This document shows positions 35,701 through 48,405 of a DNA stretch of 64,000 bases, one piece after another. Both the position numbers and the translations under genes were made by a program. Where the stretch lies: the NCBI RefSeq assembly GCF_910596095.1, contig NC_056544.1, positions 16,353,155-16,417,154 of the forward strand. Reading direction: 5' to 3'. Numbering within the stretch: the stretch's first letter is position 1; every line of letters begins with the position of its first letter. The notes below the pieces were generated by a model. That model worked only from the letters and a program-made list of their open reading frames with translations, was not told the origin of the DNA and ran no database searches. This DNA comes from Thunnus maccoyii (lineage: Eukaryota > Chordata > Actinopteri > Scombriformes > Scombridae).

Positions 35701-36769
35701 GCAAATGATATTGTTTAATTTTAGCTGTGATTACTGTGGTTAGGCACACTGTTACAGTATGGCAGCTTCAGTACTTCAGCCCAGCATCCAAACACAAACA
35801 CTTGAGTACTAGAGTAGTGGAGAGCCACAGCAGGACACAGTATAATCGGCAACACTAGAGCTTCTGTGTACCCTCTGTGACACTGCTTTGTTTCTGAGTG
35901 CCCTCCATATTCAGATGAGTCACTGCACTTGTGTTCCCAAATTCAGCAACACTGCACCTGCCAACTTGATTGCTTCCATGACATAATTTTTGCATTCTGC
36001 TTAATATGAATGTAGTGTTTTACACAGGCAAGCCATAATTATACTACAATAAATACACATTGACCTGTGAACATGCCGTCCATAATATTTCTTTGTACTA
36101 CTCAGTATGTTATCAAGAACACATAAGTGCACAATGTCTGCAGTAATAATCTAATATTAATGCTCGGTAGACAAACCTGTATCATCTTTAGTGTAACACT
36201 CATTTAATTCTTAGGAATAGAAAATTTTCTTGTAATACAAAGTCTATTAAGGAGTTTTTTCAATGAAAATGTGTTATTTGCACCTAATGATGGCTGACAA
36301 GAAAACATTTTTAGCTGCAAACTGTCTCTGAGAGCCTGAGTGATAGTGCAGCACAAGTGTAAATCTTTATGTGCATTAGTTTCCATGACGGCGAAGCACC
36401 AGTTTCCATAATGTATCCATGTCTTTGTTGCATATTTGAATAACCTACATTTGTAACTAATGGGTATGTCACTATCACAAGCCTTTTATAGACAGCCAGA
36501 AACTGTACTACCTGAATACTGAACTTACAATTTGGCCTTTAAGGAACAGTTTTTTGGAAACTGGCACTACTATTCAACAGGGTTTGGGACCATTCACAGA
36601 TGAAATGATATTTGTCAGTCATCCTTTTCTTAGCTTACCTCATACACAGTATGCAAATCCAAACTGTCAACTCTAAACTGCTCTCCAACATCCATTGCCG
36701 AAAGTAAAGTATTATTTTGTACTATTTTGTTTTCCCATCAGCCATCATGAACTGCAAGTCACCACACAT

Positions 36770-36870
36770 TTTACATTTTATGCTTATAACACATTTTATG
36801 CTTACAACATAACTTACATTTAAGTTATGTTACATTTATGCTTACATTTTATTCTTATAACACATTTCTC
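36770..36870. repeat. Local degenerate tandem repeat with internal palindrome
   Basis: Several imperfect copies of a unit like ACATTTTATGCTTATAAC follow one another. At 36806-36831 AACATAACTT and AAGTTATGTT form a perfect 10-bp inverted repeat around a 6-nt loop. Confidence 0.75.
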
Positions 36871-38601
36871 ACACGATAAACCACCTCATTTCTCTTTTGC
36901 CAAAACTAACACATTGGAAGTGAAAATTGAGGATTATGATGACATCACTTAAAGAGAAGCTGCAAAAGCAGTGAGGTCAACTTTCTAGAGGGCTGATTTG
37001 GGCAGACATTCATCTTAACTGAGCTTATTGTGAACAGCACTGGCAAGGAGTCTGTTTGAATGAAGCTGCATAAGAACTGCTACGCTTGCCGTGTGCCTTT
37101 TCCTGCACTGCCTCCTGTATTGCAGCTGTGACGTGACTAACTCTGAGAGATGGTGGTGATTCCATTTGTGAGAAAATAACAGTAATTCAAGCTGAGCTCC
37201 TTCAGTCAGTTCTGCTGCTCTGTAGTGTTTCTCATTTCTCTTGGACCACAGCTGGGGGACTGACAGGATATCAGAATGCAAATAAGGCCCACAGCTTCTC
37301 CCAGTGTGTGCAACTGGGATGTTATACACACATAAGGAGCTTAACAGGAACATGAAATAGACAAATTCCCACATACTGAACTTTTGGGTGCCATAGGCAA
37401 TGATGCTGAATATTTTATCACCCCTGGTTAAACTGTTAATCTTACCAGACGTGCTGATGAGAGCCTCAGTGAGAGAACCCCGGTATGTGTACCTCCCACT
37501 TGCTCTTGTTTTGTCCATCATGCTGTTGCTGGCTTGCACAGCTTTTCATGTCAGTCATATTGAAGGTGCTCGCTGCTGGCAGAGTGGGAGGAAAAGGCAG
37601 AGACTGCTCACAAAAATCTGACATTTATTTTAGGCAAAAATTGCTCAAAACTATCATCTCAATTTTATGTCTGTCTCTAAGTTTCACCGACAACAGAAAA
37701 AACATTGACATGACAATATAGCTAAAATAAGACATACAAGCATAGAGTAAACAGCATTTTTGAGTTATTTCAGTCTTTGTTTAACTATGCATTTATGTTT
37801 GTCTTCTGCCTGCTTTATCCCGCATAATATCCTGAGCATGCTCATTAGAGGCAGCAACTGAAATTAGTAGGCTGCTTGTGTGGTAAAGTGCAGGGCAGGC
37901 ACTGTCTATTCAATTGTCTGTGCTGATGAGGGAGTGTGTGCCTGTGAATCAAATATGACGTTTCTGTGAGTGGATTTCAGCAGGGGAAAGATGTGGCTGG
38001 AGACTATTAAACAGGCGGATCTGCTTACTGTGTTTATTCGCAGCAAGAAATTGAAATAATTTGACGTGAGCCAAATTATTTGGCCAATCTCAATATACAG
38101 TATACAGATGGTAATCAGGTTTACTGTCTAAAATCTGTGTCCACTGAATAAAGTGTGGGTTACTTGGATAATTCATCACCTTGTTCCATATGGTGTCCCT
38201 AATTTGTGAAGTCTCGTTAAGAGAAAACAAACTTTTCCATGGTGTTTATCACTTACATCATCGTAGAGGTGGTTGGAAATGCTTTTAAATTCATAATCCT
38301 GCTCCGCATACAATGTGTGAGAACAAAAAAGTATTCTTTTATTGTAATCCATCACTGTAACGCAGGGCTGAATGCGTAATTCACCAAATGTCCTGGCTGC
38401 ATTTAGAGAAGAGCGTTGTGTGCTCTCTCGTGGATCTCCTCGGACACTGTGCTCACTTTCAACAGAGCAGCGAGGTTTTCCGAGGATATCTGGGGATGTT
38501 GGATGCTGTGTCCATTCACATGGCACTTGTTGCTGGCTTATTCTTCTCAGCGCTGGTCTGTTGAGGACTTAACGATCGCATCTTCACCTCCCATCAGGAT
38601 C

Positions 38602-41600
38602 ATGTCGGTGGAACAAACTGATTCCAACTCCAGTGGGTACTATTTTGACAATGCTTCAACTCGAGTCCAGAGCAGCTTCGTGTTTTCAGGACCTATATTT
38701 GTAATTTTGATGGTGATGATGGTGACTTTGGTTGTTGTGATAGTTTTGGGTAACGCACTGGTAATTTTTGCCTTTAAAGTGGACAAGAGTTTGAGAAGGC
38801 AATGCAATTACTACTTCCTGAATTTGGCAATATCAGATTTTCTTGTAGGTAAGTCCAACTTAGGTCTTTTTATGGCTCGTGAAATAACAGAATATAGAGT
38901 AAAGTTTCATGTGTTATTTCTTTCATAAAGGCTATTTGCTATGATGTGCTATGATATATGTTGAAATATGATAGGTAAGGCTTTGAAACACTCAACATAT
39001 CTTTGAAGCTCCTGTGCCTGCCTGTACTGTAGATGTGTACTTCTAAGTCATACAGTAGTTGAATAGGTCTACATTAAACATTTAAGTAGCTGCACATTAA
39101 AGTTGAGTTGAGTTAAATTGATGGGACCAACAATAAATAATTAGAGTGCTTGCTCATTTTTTGGGGATTTATAATAGATATTGTGATTGCACATCATTTG
39201 GTGTCTGATCCCTTTCCAACTGTCTCTGTAGGGGCGTTCTGCATCCCAGTCTACATTCCCTACATTGTTACAGGCAGGTGGAGACTGGGCAGAGGACTGT
39301 GTAAGCTGTGGCTGGTCATAGACTACCTCCTTTGTTCTGCATCGGTCTTCAACATTGTCCTCATCAGCTACGACCGCTTCCTGTCAGTCACCAGAGCAGT
39401 GAGTGGAACCTCCGTTACCTTACATCTGTAATGGCAGTAGCCATCATAGTGAATTTAGGACTGTGACACACAGTTAGTTGCCTGCTATATTTGTGGAAGA
39501 AAATGAAACACTGTCATGGTCAAATGATGGTCAGTAGGTTTAGAATTCATTCTCAGTTTTTCTCTGAATCATTTTCCTTATCCTAGTTTCCACCAAGACA
39601 GAAATACATTTTTTTTTTTTTACATTTTTATGACAAATTTAAAGCAAAATGTTAAAAGTTGAAGAGTTTCTTTCTTTATAGCCATACAAAATGTCCACTG
39701 TTTGTGGTCTGTGGCTTAATATCCTGACTGGTGAGTCTCCCAGGTCATTGGTAAGGGCAGTGCCACTTCATTCTCCCAAATGTGCCCATCTGCAGAGGTT
39801 AATCATTCCTGACCCATTCAGGCCCAGTGCCACCCCTAATTATAGTTCTTCCCCATGATGAACATAAAAAGTCACATTTGACTTTAGGACTTCAGAAAAC
39901 ACACAGAAAACAACACATGACTGTTTATAAGCTATAAAATTTGATTTTTGAATAGCAGAGTTAGATTTTAAGGTTATGAATTACTTGAATAATTTTAATT
40001 TCCACTTCAAACCATGTCAATGCAACACTTTTCCATTGTTATATTTTGTGATTGCACAGCATCAGTAATGTTGGTTTTATATTTTCTGCCGGTCTTGGCA
40101 CAAATCCAGCAGTTAGCATAAATTTCCAACCCTCTGCAGCCCCTCTGAACCTTTTGTTGGCACCTGTTTGTGCATTAGCTGGCTGACTGTATCCTATACA
40201 CATGCGTGTTAACTCAAATGTGGGATGAGGCTTGGCATAGCAGACAAAGAGAGTGTTCTGTTTCCTTTCACAAGCAAACACTTAACATCAGAGCAATGAA
40301 TACAAATAACACCAGAGAGAGAGAGAGACTCTTCTTTAATTAGCTGGCTTTGATCATAGAGATCCTCCTCTGTGCTATGGTCCTTCCAACCTGGAGAGAT
40401 CAATCATAGGAGAAACAGGCCACCGGCAGCCAAACAGCATTCTCCTAAAAGCATTTTTTCCCCCTCTGAACAATAAAAGACAAAGGATCATCAACAATCA
40501 GAGGACAAAGTTTGAAAGAAAAGTTGGAGTCAGATTAGATGCATATATTTGACGCAAATATATGCATCTAATGAATGCTAACTGTATGGTGTTAGGAAGA
40601 GATCAGATTTTATGTGTTAGGTTTGATTAGGGTAGCCTAAGCTTCAGCCTAGAAGATCTCCTAATGATAATTATGATCAAATTATCTAACAATTATGTAG
40701 AATTTCCTGCACTGTAACAATAAAGAAAATGATATTGGATTCATAAGAACACCTGATTCTTCTCCATTGAGTCGCACATTATTACATGCAGCAGGGGGCA
40801 AGAATGCCACTTAATTTGTACAAATCTAAGTTTCACCACACCTTATCTTCTGAACAAGACTTGGTGTTAAATTATGGTCATTTGGAACAGCCCACTGAAC
40901 AAAAATGTGGACAGGGACATAGGAAGTGAGACTAATTGAGACAAGTGGTCATGAGAGGTGCTTCATTGACTTAACACTCGTTCATACATGCCTGCACTGC
41001 ATACTGTTAGTCAGTCCTTCTAGGATTTTGCAGTTTTTTTGTGATTATTGTGGCCAAAAATGCTTGATTTTGCATTGGGTTTTCTCAAAAATTGAAAAAC
41101 AATTTGTAATGTTTTATGTGCTCTTCTTGCAAAATTGAAAAATTGCAAGCAAAAGAAAGTAATGCAGTTTAAAAAAAAAAAAAAACTACTACCAATGAAG
41201 AGTCACATGTAATCATTTCCTTTGATAAAAAGCATGTTTCACAAACATGTAATTATATATCTGTCAAGAGATACATATTGTATGTAGTATATTGTAAAGT
41301 TCTCTGTGTTAGATCACCAGGGCAGGGAGGGTTTCACAGGATAATTTTTGTAGACATAGGAGCTTAAAGTCCCCCTCCACTCAATATATTTTGTTCTTGT
41401 CCCTACAGTTGAATGTTTGAGCTTCACTGTGCAGAATGATGTACAGCATGTGTGGAGTTTGATACTGGAAGGCTATTTTTATATTCATCTACAGAAAGTA
41501 TAAAGTTTCTCTGTGCTCATTGAAAATCTGATTTTAAGGGGTTGGCCTATGAGCATGATCAAGCAATCATGGTTCTGTATGCAAGTGTGATGTGGGAACT

Positions 41601-43019
41601 TGAATCCTCCAGTGCACAAACACTGAGAACTGACTTCACAGTGAAGTAGGAGATATCTTGTGTCCTGGAGTTAAACTTCTGAAATGAAATTCATAGATTC
41701 TGGAATTTTTGATGAGGGAGGAGGAATAGATGCCATTTTAAGGATTTTAAAGTACTAATTATTCTTTCTTTGTGGAAAAACCATATCAGACACACATTAT
41801 TCTTTCAAGCAGAGTATTTTTACATCTTAATACATGTCTGGAGGGGATCTTTTAAAACAATGGGTGCTGATTGAAGACTAGCCTTCATATTCACTGTGAA
41901 TAGTTTAAGGAGGTCAATGTGGGAGAATGTAACTGAATACATTAACTCAAGTACTGTATTTAAGTTCATTTTTGAGATACCTTTACTCCATTACAGTAGT
42001 TTCCCTTTATGTCATGTGTATATAGACTTCAACTTGTTTCAGAGGCAAATACTTTTTAATTTACACATTAATATTTTACATAGAAAACATTAAAATACTG
42101 CTTATACATGAATGCATCATGCTTTTCATGGGTGTAATAATAAATTGTTCTTTTGCCCTCTGACTTTCTACAATTTCTACATTTCTACAGTAATGGTAGA
42201 ATGCAATGTTACTTATATGTATAAAGCATATTTTCTGATGTGTAATATGATCTATTTTTACTGCAGGTAAGTTATCGTGCCAGACAGAGCATGACTCATC
42301 AAGCCATAATCAAGATGATTGCTGTCTGGGTGCTAGCTTTTGTGTTGTACGGCCCAGCTATCATATTTTGGGAGCTGGTGATGGGCAGAAGCCGCGTGCC
42401 AAAGGATGAGTGCTTTGCAGAGTTCTATTACTCTTGGTATTTCCTGCTGAGTGCTTCCATGCTGGAGTTTTTCTCTCCTTTCATCTCGGTGGCTTTCTTC
42501 AACCTAAGCATTTACCTCAGCATACGCAGGAGGAGACTCCACAGCAGGGAGGCGCAGCTTCACCTTCAACTGAGCGAACCTGCCTCTACCCAAGGGGAAG
42601 GTATCCCCTTGTCCCACAACTGGGGGTTGGGGATGAAACTGGCTGTAAAAGGCTCTATACACTCCCAGACCTCCTCTCCCAGTTTGGGTAAACTAGATCC
42701 CTCAACCAACAGGGCAGCCCATCCCAGCCGTCTGTCCAGGGATAAGAAAATTGCTAAGTCCCTGGCCATAATAGTGTGTGTATTTGCCATCTGCTGGGCA
42801 CCATACACCCTACTGATGATCATCCGTGCCGCCTGCAGAGGGCGGTGCATCCAGCATCACTGGTACGAGGTCACCTTCTGGCTCCTGTGGCTCAACTCTG
42901 CTATTAACCCATTCCTGTACCCACTTTGCCACAGTAGCTTCCGCAGGGCCTTTAGCAAGATTCTCTGCCCAAAGCGGCATACTACTCCCCCATCATCTGT
43001 CCTTCGTGTTGGCCAGTGA
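38602..43019 (+). CDS. hrh4: Histamine receptor of the H3/H4 subfamily, complete, 3 exons, 388 aa (HRH4 syntenic position)
   Basis: Exons 38602-38848, 39232-39398 and 42267-43019 (stop TGA) join in frame to 388 aa. It is a class A aminergic GPCR: two N-glycosylation sequons (N9, N17); N51 (1.50); NLAISD with D79 (2.50); D113 in LWLVIDYLLC (3.32, amine anchor); DRF at 130-132; C106-C187 disulfide; E205 in SASMLEFFSP (5.46); CWAPY with W315 (6.48); NPFLYP in TM7; Cys in helix 8 (ILCPKR). The introns fall after SDFLV and SVTRA, as recalled for HRH3/HRH4. Signalling is expected through Gi. Length (388) resembles H4 (390), and the third loop is short, but TM6-ECL3 (TLLMIIRAAC) is H3-like. The symbol follows synteny. 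The start is the ATG with A at -3; an in-frame ATG at 38503 has poor context. Confidence 0.93.
38849..39231 (+). other. hrh4: Receptor intron 1 (383 bp)
   Basis: GTAAGT donor and CTGTCTCTGTAG acceptor. No other feature was seen. Confidence 0.9.
39399..42266 (+). other. hrh4: Receptor intron 2 (2.87 kb)
   Basis: GTGAGT donor and TTTTTACTGCAG acceptor. It contains a perfect 18-bp inverted repeat at 40534-40572 and A- and T-rich tracts. No additional exon was recognised; the flanking exons join in phase 0 between TRA and VSYR. Confidence 0.85.
40534..40572. repeat. Perfect 18-bp inverted repeat with 3-nt loop
   Basis: Arms ATTAGATGCATATATTTG (40534-40551) and its exact complement (40555-40572) are separated by ACG. 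It lies in intron 2 of the receptor gene. Confidence 0.95.
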
Positions 43020-43967
43020 CAAGCAGATACTCATGGATGGATAGGGACAGACAATGTGCCAAAACTATGGATAAAAGTATTCAAAATCTTAAATTCCACA
43101 GTTTCAACAGATGAAGCTAAACTGTTCACCACATAGACCATAATTAATAGTTTTCAAATGTGCATTTCAGTGTTTGAATGTATAATGTTGGTACTGTACA
43201 GTATAATGTAATATATTGTCAGTCAGTACACTGTGAACATCTTAAATGTATACTAGACACCATGAAAATAATTGTAACCTCTGCTTATGAATCAGAATAT
43301 GTCAACAAAAGTATTATGATAATTAATGGGCAAAGGTTTTCACACACTGTGAGAACACGTTTATCATTGCTGTGTCTGGTGAGAAGAAAAACAATAGAGA
43401 AAATAGCACCAGACAGACGCTGTAATGACTCAGGCATAACTTGTGTACTGTATGTATCTGTAGAAATAGGGGCAACATGTTTTCATTGACCAACCGTCAC
43501 ATACTGCACACTTGTTACCCATTTACATAGCTACAGTATGTGATGCTATGGAACATGAAACACTGCAAAATTTTATATTAGGCTAAAAACAGTAGCAATT
43601 CATTGATTATCTTGTCTAGTTTTTTATGTGAAGCAGCTTGGCATCTTTGGCATTTATGTTCATAGAAGATAAGTATTGCCTTCACTGTGACATCTTTGCT
43701 TCAGCTGAAGTAAAGCAGATCAATATCACCCTCTGCTGTTAGAAAGTTTACTACTTTTACTATTTCAGAAGCACAGTGACTAAAACACAAAGTGCCATTA
43801 AGTATAAATGTGTATAAAATCAAATGTGCTATGAAAGTCTTACAACAGGCAATCAATGTCTCTCTTTTTTGGGCACATGGTTATACCATAGATTACCTTT
43901 GTAAAAAATTACACTTATTCACATGCTTTTTCACAATTTTCTGCTCATTCATCACCCTGTATTAACA

Positions 43968-43973
43968 AATAAA
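43968..43973 (+). terminator. hrh4: Candidate polyadenylation signal of the histamine receptor gene
   Basis: AATAAA about 950 bases after the stop codon, within non-coding AT-rich sequence. Another AATAAA lies near 44745. Which is used is not determinable here. Confidence 0.4.
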
Positions 43974-46666
43974 TGACTTTCTGTACTGTAATGTTGAAAG
44001 ACAATGCAAACAAAAGTAAACATTATTTTTTCTTTTTCTTGAACTATTACTACATTACTACCGATAATCAATCAGTTTGCCAGTAAAAGACTCCAGAGCA
44101 CAGCAATCACCACTGGTGTTCTTAAAGTTTTTATATGTGGTTTTACATTCAGTGTTTGGATATATGTAGAGAGAGGAAGACAATGAGAGGTAACCTGTTT
44201 ACAAACAATGCCAAAATACCATTTTTCAGCAGGTGTATGTATGCTTTTGAGCCACTAGATGTCACCATTAACCTTTCCAGCTTACAGCCTGTGCAGTGTT
44301 TGAGCATTAAACTCCGATTTATCATCGACTCAAGTCAGTCTTTGAGACTGGCCATGATTTCACTTACATGTTTTACTTCATGTATTTGAATTTTAATTTA
44401 AATGCAAGCCATGTTTTTTGCACCAGTGCCCTGACTGATTTGAGTTGTAATAGAAGAATGTAACCAAATAATCACAGGTCCATAAAATTGGATGGTGGAT
44501 GGTCTTCAGATTTATCCACAGTGAGTCCTTTCACTGTCAAGTGTCACTTGTAACGGCAAAATCTGGACATTTAGAGTTCTATGCTTTAATGTTATTATAC
44601 TATTTTGTAACCATTTGTGTAACTGAATTATTAGAGTTGTTGCCTAAGTGTTGTCTTTCTGGCCCAGAAGAAAGGAATGTGTAATAATGAAAAGATAAAT
44701 ACATTTTTGTGTGTACTTTAGGTGGATGAAATTTTGAATTTTTAAAAATAAACACATCTCTGTAACTGCCTGAGGGTTTTTATGCACAATATAAAATTAA
44801 TTAATTAAATTTAACTCTGTGCTACATTGTAAATGGCAACATTGTGCCCTGTAGTTGCTGTCTACCTGATGGCTAATTGGGTCAGTGCCAAGTGCCGAGT
44901 GGCTTTGGTTTGATGTGCAGATGAAATGCTGACAGGGCAATAACATCTTTGTATTGTTCCCCAGTCTAGGTAGCTTTGATTTGATAGATTAAATGAGTTT
45001 TTTCCAGATGTAGACTTATTAGACCTGTAATTACGCCATCATGTTAGATAGTGGGGTTACATTTGCAGGTGCCTGGGTCCCACAGGGGACTTACATTGCT
45101 CAAATTGTTGCTGTTGCCCATGTGCACATCTGGGCCCCTGGTCAGGTGCTGGGAATAAGGGCACAGCTGCAGGGAACAGGCCTCTGCTCCCCCCTCACTC
45201 CCTCTCTGCCCGTGGCTTGGTGGGGGGACAGACGCACACTTCTGACCAGAGGGATGCAGGCACATTTCCCTTGGGATGACAGAACTGCATTTATCAGCAG
45301 AATGGAAAGCCTGGGTTTACTCCCTTGTATCTAAATGCGACAGAAAGAGCCGTATCACTGTGAAGAGCGCTTGCACTGTGTGCAGTTATATTAGGAAGAG
45401 TACTGCTATTGATTTTGTTGATAGATTGAAATGTCATGGCATGTGTGCCAAACCGATTGGCTACTGACTGAGGCTGTGTTGGGAATCATGCCAGCTTAAA
45501 TTGGTCTAGGAGGGGTGCCACCATGAAAAATACAGACGAGAGGTGTTAATCTGGTGCAAATATAAGTGTGTCTATGTTTTTTTTCAGTCCTATTTACAGT
45601 GTATGTCATGGTGTTTATGGGGGGTTTGGATGTCTGTGACCCCAAGCAATGCATCTAAAAGCTGTGCCCCCAAATGGAGCGCACCTGTGCCCCTTAAGTT
45701 TATAGAGCCCCATTAGCAGAGACTCAGTCAGTGATCAGAGGGGGGAGAGGGCCTATATAACGTCCCCATGAGAATCTCTGAATAGTTAAGCTCTTAGAGG
45801 TTCCCCTTTAGCACTTTGTTAGAATGACTTAATGCAGAAATCTCTTGTTTTCAAATTGAAACACCTCTGGTCTACAAAATAGACAATAAATAGCCAAGTG
45901 GACTGGCATTTTGACATACCAGGACTCCGTACAACAAGGCAATGACCGATGCGTTGTGGCATTTTGGAGTAAAGCTGAAACATAAAAATGAACCGGCAAA
46001 CAAGACCAAACCACTTTAGTCTGTAGATACAGGTCAAAACTCTGACCTCTTCTGAAGTTGTAGCATCACTTAGTGTACGTTTTCCCCCCGTGAAGGCTGT
46101 TCACTTTCTCAGCTAACTAAATGTAAACCACAGTTAATATTTCATGAGGGACATGCTCCAAAAGAAAAACAGACTATTTCTGCTTGATTTTTGTCTTTTC
46201 CGTTCTTCCGTTTTCCCTCTGCTTTTTCCTGCAGTGTACTTCCTGACTAGAGATTAAATAATTCCATTGGAATCCTCTTAGGATGGGTTCCCAGCACTTG
46301 GCAATTAAACAATTACATTTAATCAGCATGGGGCGACGCTTCAAGTCACCCTCATTTCAGACGTTGATTAAAAGCAATTCTGCAGTGGTTATTGCTGTCG
46401 ACTTTCGAAACTGTGGTTCACTTAGGTTTACTGCATCTGTGGGGTCAGGTTGGATAGCAATATGGCAGGTTCAGTGGTGGTCGAGAGCTGTATCTGCCTC
46501 TGGTGGGTAAAACAGTAATGACAGAACTCATGGCAGACCTTATATTGTCCCTTAAGTCGGAGCTAGTTAGATTACTTAGAGACATTTTGACCCTACAGCA
46601 AAGAAGACTCAACGAACAATGGAAAAGAGAGGGGCATTAAGTTATGCATGTGGGAGTCCAGATCCT

Positions 46667-46704
46667 GTGTGAGTGTGTGTGTGTGTCTGTGTGTGTGTGC
46701 GTGC
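46667..46704. repeat. Imperfect (GT)n microsatellite
   Basis: GT-rich tract interrupted by GA, CT and C, ending GTGCGTGCATGC. Confidence 0.85.
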
Positions 46705-48368
46705 ATGCTTTATACTTTATGTTACATACATACTTAATGTTACACGTGTGTATTTACCTGTATCTATGCACAGCCATTTCTTTTTGAATCTGCATTTATG
46801 TGCATTTAGCTTGAATGAAATCTACCTTGACATATACAGTTTCATCATGCCATGCAATAACATCTCCCCCTGTGATGGCAAACAAGCTGACACAGGGGGA
46901 GGGGGGTTTTTGTGTGAGCCGTATTTGACATTATGCTTGAGTGAAAGAGGGCTACGTGGCATAACGCTGGAGCGGACTATGGTCTTCCCTGTGCAACACA
47001 GATGAATTGTGATGGATACCCGGCCCCCTCTTGTGAAACCCAGGTGCCCCTGTTTCATAAGGCACCCCACTGGCTCTCCAACCCTCTTAATTAGCGGCTT
47101 CCGTCAGCTGGCACCCAGGCCTTCAAGCACCAGTCACTGGCCTCTGCTGCTGAAGGAATCCAGTTCACTCCAGATCTTCTGCTATCCTTACAGATGAATA
47201 TGGGCAGGCTGAGTATGAGGCATCAAGGTTTTTGCAACTTGGAAAATCATCTCTGAATTTCTTGGTATCTAGATCAGATGCATGCTGGAAGAGAAAAAAA
47301 ATACTGTTGAATGCTTTAGTCAGTATGTTTCTCAGTTTTAATAAAGATGGGCAACTGCAGAGAATTGGCCGTGAGTCTCAGACAGAGAGTCTCGGCTGCA
47401 GATACGCTGATGATTTTTATATGATGAAGTCAAATATAGATAAAAGGTTTCACCAGGACGGGAATGTAGCCTTTTTCCCGGTGCAGTATCATAGCAGCGC
47501 TGTAACAATAGTCTCTTCTAATGACATTCCCCTAGTAACTTCTTGCCTCTATGTATCTCAGGGGAAAAGCGCTACAAAAAGTGATAATTACATGAAATAT
47601 ACATAGAGAATAAAGGGAGTATGTTTACATAACCAGGCCCATAAATATCTGACTGAGAAGACATTGTTCTCCGACTCCTTTTAAGCTGATCTCCTAGGGA
47701 TGCCATTTTAATGACATGATGGTTTAAAGAGATGCTGCTCCATCTCGTTCCATATTTAATTAACTTTTGCTTTTCTGACGCAGAGGAAAAACAGAATAAA
47801 GAAAGCTTGATAGAGACAAACATACGATAGCGGGGAGACAATAACAAATAGCTGGGAGAACAGAGAGGAAGGCAGGGGGAACATGAGCAGAGACCTTGTC
47901 ATGCTTTTGTGAGCTGTTTACAATACAAGAGATGCAAAGGGAGAGAGGAGGGGTGGTGGAAGAGCGAGAGGCAGACAGACTGACATGAGTGAGAGTGGAT
48001 AATAGTAAAGGATGAGAATCACAGAGAGAGAGAGAATGAATGGGAAGCTCTGAATTAAAAAAAAAGAGGGATAAAATTAAAAAAAGAAAAGAAGAAGAGA
48101 TTGGAGAGCGCAGGGGAATACTGGGAGAATGAGGCCCTTGTTCTCCCGAGGGGCTCCATTATGGAGCATTTTTTGTTCATCACCAATAAACAAACATGCA
48201 AAATAAATGTGAAACTGACAGTATGGAGAAATGCGTTCAGCTTACATGACGCCCCACAATAAATAAGAAAAACTATTAAATGAACAAAAATAAAATCAAA
48301 TTCTAGTTTGGCCTCGGCCTCCTTCTCCACATTTATTTTCGGCAAAGCATGCCCACATACCAGTGTTT

Positions 48369-48405
48369 ATCTGCCATGTGTTCATTAAATAAACACATGG
48401 CAGAT
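48369..48405. repeat. Perfect 14-bp inverted repeat, 9-nt loop
   Basis: ATCTGCCATGTGTT (48369-48382) and AACACATGGCAGAT (48392-48405) are exact complements in otherwise unique intergenic DNA. Confidence 0.9.

Larger units (their letters stand above)
27761..38400. other. Intergenic region between osbpl1a and the histamine receptor
   Basis: No coding exons were recognised. Human IMPACT lies at this position, but no RWD or IMPACT-type exon was seen. Content: transposon remnants in 27.8-30.1 kb, then mostly unique AT-rich DNA. Stretches near 32.44-32.72 and 34.64-34.80 kb look like non-coding regulatory DNA (homeobox-type TAATTA/TTAATGA and TGACAG motifs). A small palindrome sits at 36.8 kb. The 174-residue minus-strand open frame at 37015-37539 has no family character. 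Confidence 0.6.

Noticed and set aside
37015..37539. 174-residue minus-strand open frame
   Set aside because: It has no recognisable domain, no splice context and ordinary intergenic composition. Long chance frames occur in this size of window.
45041..45334. 97-residue plus-strand open frame
   Set aside because: GC-richer stretch but with no domain, no splice sites flanking it and no partner exons.
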